Shown: piece after piece, positions 54,335 through 64,000 of the stretch | Layout: the number at the start of each line of letters is the position of its first letter | Position numbering within the stretch: position 1 is the stretch's first letter | Assembly: GCA_019918135.1 (NCBI GenBank) | Contig: WBZZ01004010.1 | Span: 96,001 to 160,000 of the forward strand | Origin: Paulinella micropora | Lineage: Eukaryota; Cercozoa; Imbricatea; Euglyphida; Paulinellidae | DNA length: 64,000 nt | Reading direction: 5' to 3' | The notes under the pieces: generated by a model | The model's input: the letters and a program-made list of their open reading frames with translations, nothing else | Database searches by the model: none | Told to the model about the DNA's origin: nothing | Program-made: the position numbers and the translations under genes

Positions 54335-54476
54335 TCCCGCTATCGATTCAGCTAGCTGAATCTATATGCTAACACATCTATTTTTTTATTTTAGGAAAAA
54401 ATAAATCGGTTTTACGATGTTTATGGAAGGGACTTTGTCCCTTTCCAAACCCCCTCCAAACAAATATCAAAAATAT

Positions 54477-54788
54477 TTAGCGAAACTTTACAGCACCTCC
54501 TCGTTGCTTACCATATCCGAGTTTTGATGCTACAGCACTAACACTACCAGCGTAAGGTACCCCGACGCTACTTAATGCTCCCGCAGTCCTAGAGATTAAC
54601 TTATTATTGCGAAGAAATTTATCAACAGCAGTGGCAGTTTTTCCAATCTTTACCCAGTAAATCTTTCCTCCCTTTTGCCCACATCCCTTCTTCTTAGTTT
54701 TCTTTTTTCCTCCCTTCTGTGGCATTGATGGATTGTATCCGATGTTATATCCTGATGGTTGTGAAATTATCACTGGTGATACTGGCAT
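54477..54788 (-). CDS. pX-like basic protein (copy 2)
   Basis: Identical to 23132-23443, with the same downstream hairpin at 54425-54446. Confidence 0.65.
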   Translation of the reverse strand: MPVSPVIISQPSGYNIGYNPSMPQKGGKKKTKKKGCGQKGGKIYWVKIGKTATAVDKFLRNNKLISRTAGALSSVGVPYAGSVSAVASKLGYGKQRGGAVKFR

Positions 54789-55016
54789 ATATTAGAAAGA
54801 TTTTAAAAAATCTTTCAGCAAAAAATAAAAAAATAATTATATAAAAATATTATTTGATATTTTAGAATTGCGCTTTACTGCCCGAAGGGCGTAATCACTC
54901 TACGAGATGGTCGTGCTGTCGCACTCTCACTTATTCTAAAACATCGTTTTTCGATGTTTATGAGCAAGCGAAAATGAGCGAAGCGAATGAAAGCGATGCT
55001 CATAAATATCATTATT

Positions 55017-55825
55017 TCAGGCGGTAAGCAAAATTTTTCTTAACTCGTCATCAACACTTGAAACATAAAGAAAATTAAATCGTTCCTTTGTAGCCTCGTG
55101 ATATTTTTGGAGAAAATAATCAAAATCAAAAGATAAGTCTAAGTGTTTATACACGAGTTCCATCTTATCCTGAGACTGGCCCGGAAAGATTAATAAATAG
55201 TCTAATTGCTTAATTGCTTCTGGTCTAAGGTCGTTTAAATACTGGCTTGACATAATAACCTTACTTTTATAGTGTCTGTTCTTTTTTAACAAATCACTTA
55301 CGGACTTGTCTCTTAATCCGCTCCCTAAATCGTCCAAAACAAAATAACCTCTGGAGAAATATACTTACTTTGTCTCGCCTCCGCGGCGCTCTGTTTCTTT
55401 TTTTCTTCTTTTCCAAAGTATAAAAATTGTGGCTTCTCTATTTCTTCTTTGTCCTGTTTTACTTCTCCTTCGTGTTGCTCGTCATGTCTGTTCAGTTTGT
55501 CTAACTCATAATCAATGACATTAACACCATCTGATTTAAGAAATGTATATATTGCCATCGGGTTGCCTCTGTTCTTGAAGTGCTTTACCATTGCTTTATA
55601 AATATAGTCCTTGTGTATCGTTGAAGCAATAATGACAATACGGGTTTTTCTGTCTGTAGTCCGTTTCAGTATTTCAAAGAGTGCTGTCGTTTTCCCGCTC
55701 TTCTTACGGGCGAGTAGAAATATATTGGCATACGGCTCGTTGAATAATTTATAACCTTTTGCTTTTTTGTTTCCATCACCCTCTTGTTTTACAGCACGAA
55801 CTTTAACATTGTTAATCTTCATCAT
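55017..55825 (-). pseudogene. A32-type packaging ATPase (copy 2)
   Basis: Same Walker A half, frameshift and Walker B half as 23672-24480. The intergenic hairpins at 54795-55016 are also retained. Confidence 0.85.
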
Positions 55826-55878
55826 CGTATATTATTAAGCAAGAAATAGTCATGAATTTCTAAATTCATACATTGTTG

Positions 55879-56244
55879 CTACGCAACGAATTCTAAGCAT
55901 ATGACAATTCTTCCCGCTAAATTTCCTGTGTCAATATTTCCGCTGTCGGTTTCAAGGACTTTAAATGTATATTGTCCGTCTGTCCATCCAACGACACCCA
56001 AATTATAACCGAGATTTGAAATGTTTGCTGTGGTGCTGTCCGCAAATGTGCCGATAATTCCAATTCTGTCCATATAAAGAATTCTGGTTTTGGTTTCGGT
56101 CTGGTCGTTCATATAGTGGATAAATTTTATATTCATTTTGGTGGGTGTGAATGACATTTGAATATTTTTATTAAATGTTTTGCTTACTCCAGCAAAATCA
56201 TTGCTCAGAAAAATAATCTTTTGGTATTTGTGCTCCGTCATCAT
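55879..56244 (-). CDS. 121-aa protein (copy 2)
   Basis: Same as 24534-24899 except one Ala-to-Thr change (YTFKV). Confidence 0.6.
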   Translation of the reverse strand: MMTEHKYQKIIFLSNDFAGVSKTFNKNIQMSFTPTKMNIKFIHYMNDQTETKTRILYMDRIGIIGTFADSTTANISNLGYNLGVVGWTDGQYTFKVLETDSGNIDTGNLAGRIVICLEFVA

Positions 56245-56266
56245 ATATTTTGTATAATATAAAAAA

Positions 56267-56518
56267 ATGATTTTAATATTCTTGTTTATGTGGTCTGTGT
56301 TAGGTCGGACTGCCTGCGACTTTTACTCACGGGTAAGCGAAAAAAAGAATGAGAGTTGTGTTTATTGTATAAAGCAAGGAATAGAAACTAAATTTAAATG
56401 TGTTTTCATAAATAACGGAAATAATATGTGTCGTAGTTTTGATGAAGCCATTCCTTTAATCTGTGCCAGCGATAGTTCTTGGTATAAAGTACATTTATAC
56501 GAGTGTTCATTTCTTTGA
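56267..56518 (+). CDS. Small secreted Cys-rich protein (copy 2)
   Basis: Identical to 24922-25173. Confidence 0.55.
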   Translation: MILIFLFMWSVLGRTACDFYSRVSEKKNESCVYCIKQGIETKFKCVFINNGNNMCRSFDEAIPLICASDSSWYKVHLYECSFL

Positions 56519-56635
56519 TATTTGAGAATTGCGCTTCGTGCTACGCACTCTCGCTTATTCTCAAACATGGTTTTTATACTTTAATGGTGGACGATGTTTT
56601 ACGAAGGCACGAAGTGCATGAGTAAAATATCAATA

Positions 56636-56969
56636 TCATTTCTTTGAACTAGAAGGCGATGGAAGGCAAATGCCGATAAGCAGTGTTAGCAACCTCGCAT
56701 GGTAAGTTCTTCTCAGATAGCCTTACGATACAAAGGGTTATAATGACAATGATGACACCCACTTGAAATAAATATTTAATCATTCTGCTATCAGTTTTCT
56801 TATTTGACATACAGCAATTCCATTCGTTCTCAATTTCATTGTCAATTTTTTTCTCTTCTGTCTTTAGTTCAATATCCAAAACGCGAGACTTTAATTCTGG
56901 AGTTAGTTCGCCATCCATATCCATAATAGGTGGTGGTCTGTGAAGTCTAGTTGTATTATTGTTTGACAT
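56636..56969 (-). pseudogene. Membrane protein with C-terminal frameshift (copy 2)
   Basis: Identical to 25291-25624. Confidence 0.55.
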
Positions 56970-59900
56970 TATCAAGAACGGCCACTCTGATTTCTGCTAA
57001 TTGATTTGCTTGGTCTTGTAGTATATTCATAAGATTTTTATTTTCTTTTTCTAAATTAACTACCTTTTCTGATAATTGTTGAACCGCTTTAATTAGTGGT
57101 GCGATAAACTCCGAATAACCTATGCCATAACTGACATCGCCACTATCAACACATTTAACATCTTCTGGATTAATACTTTCACCTTTCAATTCGCATTCTT
57201 TTCTTTGCTTTGGACACGGAACCATAATTGTTTCTTTTATAAAACCACCAAAATCTAGCATATCCATTTCTGTTAGTATTTCTTCTAATTCCTGTGCTAT
57301 TAAGCCAGTCCTACATTTCTTGTTGTCATCAATCATACGATAGCAGACTGGATTTAACTTGTTGATAAAATCTAAGCCTAAGCATTCCTTTATGTCTTCT
57401 TTTTTTCGTCTATCTGAATATACGATAGGACTAGCCAATACCCATAATTGCCCATCGCTCGCTCTTAATGACATTAAAGCAGTATTTGAACTATTCTCCC
57501 ATATGAACCCACTCGTTGAAGAATTATTCACTCTAAATCTAATAGCATAAGAAGTTAATCCTCCGCCTCCTCCTGCTGGCGCTGTTCCTGTTCCACTTAA
57601 TGCTTTATTTGTCCCAGACTGAGACATATAAATTCCCCACGCTGGATCAGCAGTATCCCAAATAAATATTCCGCGGCTACCACCCCCATCTGTTTGTCCT
57701 TGAATTCCTATTTTCGCTCCATTATTATTTGTGGTTGTTAGCACCCCAGAATATGTAATTCCAGCATTAGCCGTTATCAATCCTTTTGTCCATAAAGTGC
57801 CGTTTGCGCCATTCAATGACATTAATAGTTGCTCCCCTGAATTTTCCCATACAAAACCCATCGTAGCATCATTAGCTACTCTAAAACGAAAACTATATGA
57901 ACTAAAATCATTTCCTGAAACGGCCAAACCATTTGCCAAACTTCTAGTGTTTCCAACTCCACCAGAACCCGCATAAATTCCCCAACTTGTATTGGTGGTA
58001 TCCCATAGAAATATTCCCTTTGCGTTTGTTCCGTCTGTTTGTCCCTGAATTCCTATTTTCGCCCCGCTGGCATTCGTTACTGACGTTAGTGTGCCAGTGT
58101 ATGTAATCCCCGCACTCGGAGTTAGTAATCCTGCCGTGCTTATATTCATCGCCTCAGACCATGTTATATTGCTTCCTGCTGTTATTCCTGATTTATAGTT
58201 AAAAGCAAGTTTGTTTGAGTTTTTGTATATTTGAAAGTTTGAACCAGCATTACTTGATTTCCAGTTTGAGCCGTCATAATAAGCATCAAAAATTAAGCCT
58301 ACATTATCATGTGTCCAGTTCAATAATTGAAATGTTGGATAAGCATCCGCCGTTGTTATTGCTTGTAAGTGTGCTCCTCCGATATTTGAAGCCGTTCCAT
58401 ATAATTCTAAACCACCTGTCGCCCCTGTGCCTTTCGTTGTATTGCCTATGATTATTGGTTTGCCTGATGCTGTTGTTATTTTGTCGCTCGTTGTTAATGT
58501 TGTTGTTGATATCCCCGCAGTTGAAGTGATTGTAGTTCCCGTTATTGTTCCACCATTTGTTATGTTGTTTGAGTTCATATCTAAGGCACCATAAAGCCGC
58601 ATACCCCCAGCATTGTTAAAACGGACAATGTCAGATGAAGCACTTTTATTGTCCAAAAGTTTTGAAATATAAAGTCCCGCCCCTTTTACATTAAATGCTA
58701 CATTCGTGAATACATAACCTCTTTCGTCTGCGGTTCCACTTGTAGCGGTATTTAGAGTAAATAAGAAATATTGATAATCTCCTGATGTCTGTGAAAAGAA
58801 TATATCTCCTCCATTTTGGTTTAATATCCTCGCCCCATTATATGTGATATTTCCACCATTAGTGATAGTTTGATTATTAAAATCGGCATTGTTCGTTAAA
58901 GTTAGATATTTTATCACAGTGCTCGCCCCATTAAATGTTTTACTTCCTGTTATGGTTTGGTCTCCTGTTAGTTTCACACAATTGTCATCCAGATATGGCC
59001 TATTTACCGCTTCATTCGCATTTTGTGGTGCTCCTAGATTAACAATCCTACTACTATTACAATCTAATCCAGTAGCATTAAACCACGAAACAATCGTCCC
59101 GTCAATAATAAAACTTATTTTTTTCGCAGAAATTTCAAAGTTGTAATATGTTGCAGTTTTCATATCCAAACTAGCAATTGACCCAATATTACTGGTAGAA
59201 TTGAAAATGATAAATGTGCCCTTTGTTGTTGAATTGATTGAATTTCCAGTAATTTCAACACCACTGCTATATGTCTTAATTCTGCTATGGTTTGGTTTCC
59301 TGTTAGTTTCACATTTTGCCCGTCTAATGTATCCACATAACTTTTGTTTGCTCCGTCCGTTGTTGCTGATGGTGTGGCTAAGTTTGTTATTTTGTTGTTA
59401 TTCAAATTGAGTGTAGTGCCAGTTGCGGTTATAATTAAAGTATTGCCTGAATATAACTCTACATACGAACCAGTTATTTGCATCGGATACCAAGTCGCTG
59501 TTGCTGTTTTTTGTGCTGCAATAATTCCTATTTTTGTATCAAAGGCTATGCCAATACCATCAAAAGTAGTAGGATTGGATGAACCACTTACTTCTAAAGT
59601 TGATGTAAATTTTTTATTCCCCGCTATGGTTTGGTCTCCTGTTAGTTTAACGACAGAAGTGTCAAGAGTAGAAACATCAACACCATCAACAAGATTAACA
59701 TTTGTTATGCTTTGGCTTTTCATATCAATACCTGCACTAGCATTTATTATTATACTGCTAAATGTTTTTATTCCTCCTATGGTTTGGTCTCCTGTTAGTT
59801 TGACCACCGAACCATCAACTGCGAGATTTGCGAGATTAATTCCATTATACGTAGAAGCCCCTGAAATAGCAAAATCCCTCATATTCAGTCCTCCCGTCAT

Positions 59901-60666
59901 ACTGGCTGTGCCGTCTAATCTAAGAAAGGGTGGTGTGGTGTTTCTCCATTGTCCTGTGCTATACATAATCAGTTGATTATCTGCTGGGAAGCCTGATATT
60001 GTCACATCGCTATTTGAGTCTATACTTCCAGCTGCTGACACCTTATTATTATTATCATTATGCTTAAATATCCATTCATCATTACCTTTGTCATTTAGTA
60101 AATTAACTCCTGTTATATTCTTCCTTCCCATACTAATGTTGCCTGTTTCATCAACATTTATCGGAAATGTTTTATTTACCCAGTTTATTGAATTATATGT
60201 TAGCTAACTATTCATTGCTATTGGTGCGGTTATAACCACATCTGAAAGTGTATCAATTGAACCAAGGGTTGTATTCTTCCATTTGCATTCTACATCGTTG
60301 TAAGTTAAGTATTGACCGCTCGCTTGTGTGAATATGTTTGTTTCTATCAAATTATATAAACTGGTTTGGTGCGGATTGGAAGTATTAGAGCGGTGTTGAG
60401 TTGAGGCTTTGACTTCGTCATTATCCCTTACTCGTTGCTCTGTATAAACGGCTTCCTTCTTTAATGTCCGTAGTTGATTTTAAAGCGGGACGTGTATCAA
60501 ATCGGCCGTCAGTGTAATAAAGATTTACGGGGTCGACATCTTCTGGCACTCTGTCTGTATTCAGACCGACTATGTTTGTGTTCGTTAGATCTAAATTTTT
60601 TATATCCAGTGAGTCCACCGCAATTTCTGACAATCCTAAGAGTGACTTGAAGGAGGAACCTGACAT
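56956..60666 (-). pseudogene. S74 fibre protein (copy 2)
   Basis: Same three pieces, TAG (60206-60204) and two frameshifts as 25611-29321. Confidence 0.85.
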
Positions 60667-60731
60667 ATTCGTATATTAATTAATTATTTATTTACTTAAA
60701 AAATACTAAAATATAATAATCTAAGTATAAA

Positions 60732-61253
60732 ATGCAGTCTCCCGAAGCGAGCCGACAAAATTGGGGAAAAGCAGTCGATGGAATTAAACAAAAAGCAAAG
60801 CAGAGAAAAATGGAACATGCCAAAAAGGTTTTGGAACAATACCGAAATGCGATTAAAAGCGAAGACGAAGATATGGAACGAAAAATAGCGGAGATAGAAA
60901 ATAAGAATGTTGCTAACGATATTGTTAATGAAAAAGACCAAGATGACACACCCGAGCAGAGTGAGAGTGAAGATGAGGTTGATTTCACAGACTTGATCGC
61001 CGAAAAGATGGCTAAGATGAAAACCAAGAGGTCGAAAGCGGAAACTAAGAGAGAAAAGAAGAAGAGTAAGAAACCAGAGCCCGAGCCAGAGAGTGAAGAA
61101 AGTGAAAGTGAGAGTAGTGAAGAAGAAGAACCGAAACCTAAGAAAGGGAAAGGTAAGAAATCAAGCAGTGTGAGTGTAAAAGTATATAATCAATCTTCTG
61201 GTAGTGCTAAGAAAGAAAAAAGTGATGTTGAAAAATGTTTCTTGAAATTCTAA
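60732..61253 (+). CDS. Charged protein (copy 2)
   Basis: Identical to 29387-29908; divergent AT-rich promoter at 60667-60731. Confidence 0.65.
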   Translation: MQSPEASRQNWGKAVDGIKQKAKQRKMEHAKKVLEQYRNAIKSEDEDMERKIAEIENKNVANDIVNEKDQDDTPEQSESEDEVDFTDLIAEKMAKMKTKRSKAETKREKKKSKKPEPEPESEESESESSEEEEPKPKKGKGKKSSSVSVKVYNQSSGSAKKEKSDVEKCFLKF

Positions 61254-61988
61254 AAGTTTGAAATCAATAATTCTCTTACTTCTTTTCTGGTAGCATCATT
61301 TAATGAATAAGTTGCCTTCACTTTCCTTATATTAAAGTCTTTAAAGATGTGTTTTATTTTTTTGGAATAGTTATAAGATAAAATAAATTTACCTTTTATT
61401 CCTTTTACAGCATTAAATATTTCTTCTGGTGATACATAATGATTATATCCCCATCCTTTTTTTTCACCTTCTTCATATGGTGGATCTAGATAGAAAATGT
61501 GTCTGGTGTGTCGTATTTTTTATCACTGCTTTAAAATCTTTGTTTAATACTATAGTGTCTTTCAATCTATCTTTTAATTTTTCAATGTTTTTCTTAAAAT
61601 TATCTCTTGAAGCATGGGGACTATAATCTCTTTGATCGACGAAAGAATTTCTTTTTCCGCCGAATGAATTGAATGATAAATATAAATTCCTGTAAAGTCT
61701 CATACTCGGTTCTTTGAATTTAGTTTTCTTAAGTTTTTCAAATTTGCTCCTTGAAGGTGTAAAATCATATCTATTAATTGTTTCTGCTGGCACTTTCTTC
61801 ATATCTTTCCATATGTGATAAATATCTTTATCCAAATCGTTGATGACTTCTAAATCGGTTGGTTCTTTTTTTCTAAATATACTTCCAGCACCGATGAAAG
61901 GTTCGACATAAATTTTGTGAGTTGGTATTAATGGAACGATTACTTTTTTTAGAAAATGTTTTCCTCCGACCCTAAGAAAAAATGCCAT
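61250..61988 (-). pseudogene. Dam-type methyltransferase (copy 2)
   Basis: Same two homopolymer frameshifts as 29905-30643. Confidence 0.8.
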
Positions 61989-61998
61989 AGTATATAAT

Positions 61999-62854
61999 AT
62001 GGACAATAAATATATAATTATTAATGAGGAAGACACACCTACGGGAGAAGTAGTTAAAACAAAAGAAGAAGAAGCACTTGAAATTTACCACCAGAAAAGA
62101 ACCCGAAAATATGGAACACTATATGGTTGACAAACCACTAGACCAAGTTTTCTTAGACTTAGCAGACATGAGTAAAATAAAGGACAAAAAGGGGAATAAA
62201 GGCTATGCTTGGATGCTTAAATGTTGGATCGATTGTCATAGTCGATTTTTAATAATAAAACTATTAAAAAATAAAACAGCACAAGAGGTCTATTATGCTT
62301 TGAAATCTATACCTTATAAACCTAAATCAATTAAAACCGACAGCGGAGGAGAATATAAAGGTGCCACTCGTGATGATTTTATTTAAAATGGTATTAAGCA
62401 CGATGTGGTTGAAGTAGGGGACCACAGAGCGCTCGCCGTGGTAGATAGAGTTATGAGGAGTATTAGAAGGTGGTTGGATTTATTATTTGAAACTAATAGA
62501 AATTTTGACTGGGTAAGTTATATTCAAGACTTGGTTAATTCTTATAATCATAAAGTTCATAGAGGTATTAAGGCTAAACCGATAGATGTATTTTTTGGAA
62601 GAGACAAAAATAAACAAGTGATAATCCGCGATCATTTAATAGATGAATTCAATGTTAGTGATAGTGTAAGAAAAGAAAACAAAAGAAATGCTTTCTCCAA
62701 AGGTGGAAAGACTTTCAGTAAAATTATTTATAAAGTAAAGGGTCGGTCTGGATTCAAGTTAATATTAAATAATGATGAATTAGTAAGTCTGCCATTGCCT
62801 GTACACCAAATTTTGTGGGTATATTCGCGGCTAATTTCACCTTATGAATATTAG
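61999..62854 (+). pseudogene. rve integrase (copy 2)
   Basis: Same TAA (62384-62386) as copy 1; one silent C/T change at 62643. Confidence 0.8.
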
Positions 62855-62867
62855 TCACAAAGTGGAA

Positions 62868-63163
62868 ATGTCTGAGCCTGCCCCAAAGAAACAAAAGGTT
62901 TCACCAGCTGAGGCAAATAAAGAGCAATCATCCAAGAATGAAGACGCAAACAGACCAATGCTGCTCGTCCTAGCAGGTGCCGTTATTTTCTTGTATTCTG
63001 TTGGAGTTTGGGTTAAGATTAACAGATTGTACGTCATTCGTTTATTCTCCGGTTTTTAAGGGGACAAGTCGGGGTCTGGCAAGAGCACCATCTCCATGGG
63101 GATTCTGGCAGGTGACACTATGCTACTTTACATTCCTGAATTCCGCAAGATTATTTCTCAGTA
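62868..63163 (+). pseudogene. P-loop NTPase 5' exons (copy 2)
   Basis: Same exon 1, 84-bp intron (62977-63060) and exon 2 as 31523-31818. Confidence 0.55.
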
Positions 63164-63334
63164 CATACATACAGCATACAATCATGCAATCATACAAACT
63201 TCATACGCAAATACACACACACATACATAACATACATACATACACACACACATACATGCATACATACATACATACATATGTGTACATACATACATACATA
63301 CATACATACATACATACAAGATCTCATACATACA

Positions 63335-63365
<31 letters not shown>

Positions 63366-63603
63366 GTACATACATATGTACATACATACACATGTATGTA
63401 CACACATACATACATACATGCATGCATACATACATACATACATACAGACATTCATGCATGCATGCATACATACGTACATCATACATACATACATACATAC
63501 ATACATATGTACATACATACATACATACATACATTACATACATTACATACATACATACATACATACTTACTTGCATACATACATACATACATACATACAT
63601 ACA

Positions 63604-63634
<31 letters not shown>

Positions 63635-64000
63635 GTACATACAATATACATACATACATACACATGCATACAATACATACATACATACATACATAAATAC
63701 ATACATAAATACATACATACATAATACATACATACATAATACATACATACATAAAACAAAAAAATTAAACATACATACATACATGCATACATACACACAT
63801 ACATACATACATACATACATAATACATGCATGCATACATACATACATACATACATAACATACATAACATACATACATACATCATACATACATACATACAT
63901 ACATACAATGTACATACATACATACATACATACACACATACATACACATACATACATACATATGTACATACATACATAACACACACACATATACACACAC
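63160..64000. repeat. ACAT microsatellite (copy 2, runs off the window)
   Basis: Follows copy 1 repeat for repeat with a few unit-length changes (for example one CAT fewer near 63880). The end is not seen. Confidence 0.97.

Larger units (their letters stand above)
52330..62854. mobile_element. Polinton-like virus element (copy 2)
   Basis: Same gene order and same lesions as 20985-31509. Only a C/T change near 55965 and one at 62643 were noticed, so the element was already degraded before duplication. Confidence 0.8.
34562..64000. repeat. Copy 2 of the ~31.36-kb unit (truncated by the window end)
   Basis: Colinear with 3206 to about 32660. It ends in the ACAT block about 1.9 kb before the point where a third unit would start. 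Differences from copy 1 include CC/TT at 6007-6008 vs 37365-37366, a 14-bp loss near 40214, G/A at 6860 vs 38218, and several one-base homopolymer changes. Confidence 0.95.

Noticed and set aside
1..64000. tRNA or rRNA genes
   Set aside because: No cloverleaf or rRNA core sequence was recognised on either strand by eye; a covariance-model scan was not possible.

Overview
The window looks like nuclear DNA of a unicellular eukaryote (protist or alga). It holds a TSD-flanked Ty1/copia LTR retrotransposon, an apparent GT-AG intron, several kilobases of tetranucleotide microsatellite, and blocks of sharply different base composition. I cannot name the species. The GC-rich blocks (coiled-coil/RING protein, SF2/SNF2-like helicase, PKD plus DUF285 surface proteins) could be host genes or relics of a GC-rich giant virus. 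The sequence does not decide between these.

The dominant feature is a head-to-tail duplication of a unit of about 31.36 kb. Copy 1 is 3206-34561. Copy 2 starts at 34562 and runs off the end of the window inside the closing microsatellite. The copies are almost identical. I saw only about 15 differences: single-base changes (many C/T or G/A), homopolymer length changes and one 14-bp deletion. Nearly all gene-breaking lesions are shared, so they predate the duplication unless the assembly is at fault.

Order within the unit: (1) 3' end of a coiled-coil/RING gene, whose full copy exists only at 1130-3317; (2) G-rich minisatellites; (3) a large GC-rich helicase gene split by a copia element (6092-14435, minus strand, 5-bp TSD GGCTG); (4) a small GC-rich ORF; (5) two tandem paralogous genes for DUF285 (BspA-like) surface proteins, the first with a signal peptide and PKD-like domains; (6) a 10.5-kb AT-rich Polinton-like-virus (PLV)/virophage-type block; (7) the first two exons of a P-loop NTPase gene cut off by (8) about 2.7 kb of ACAT microsatellite.

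The PLV block has an adenovirus-type cysteine protease, an A32-type packaging ATPase, small basic and membrane proteins, a long phage-like fibre with a C-terminal Peptidase_S74 chaperone, a Dam-type adenine methyltransferase and a retroviral-type (rve) integrase. I could find no major capsid protein or DNA polymerase. Intergenic spaces carry perfect hairpins, and start codons sit next to TATATA-like motifs, as expected for a compact virus-like gene set.

Almost every larger gene is damaged. There are one-base frameshifts, often in short homopolymers, and nine in-frame stops, all explainable as C-to-T changes of Gln (CAA/CAG) or Arg (CGA) codons. The region reads as a graveyard of mobile and virus-like elements that was later amplified as a unit.
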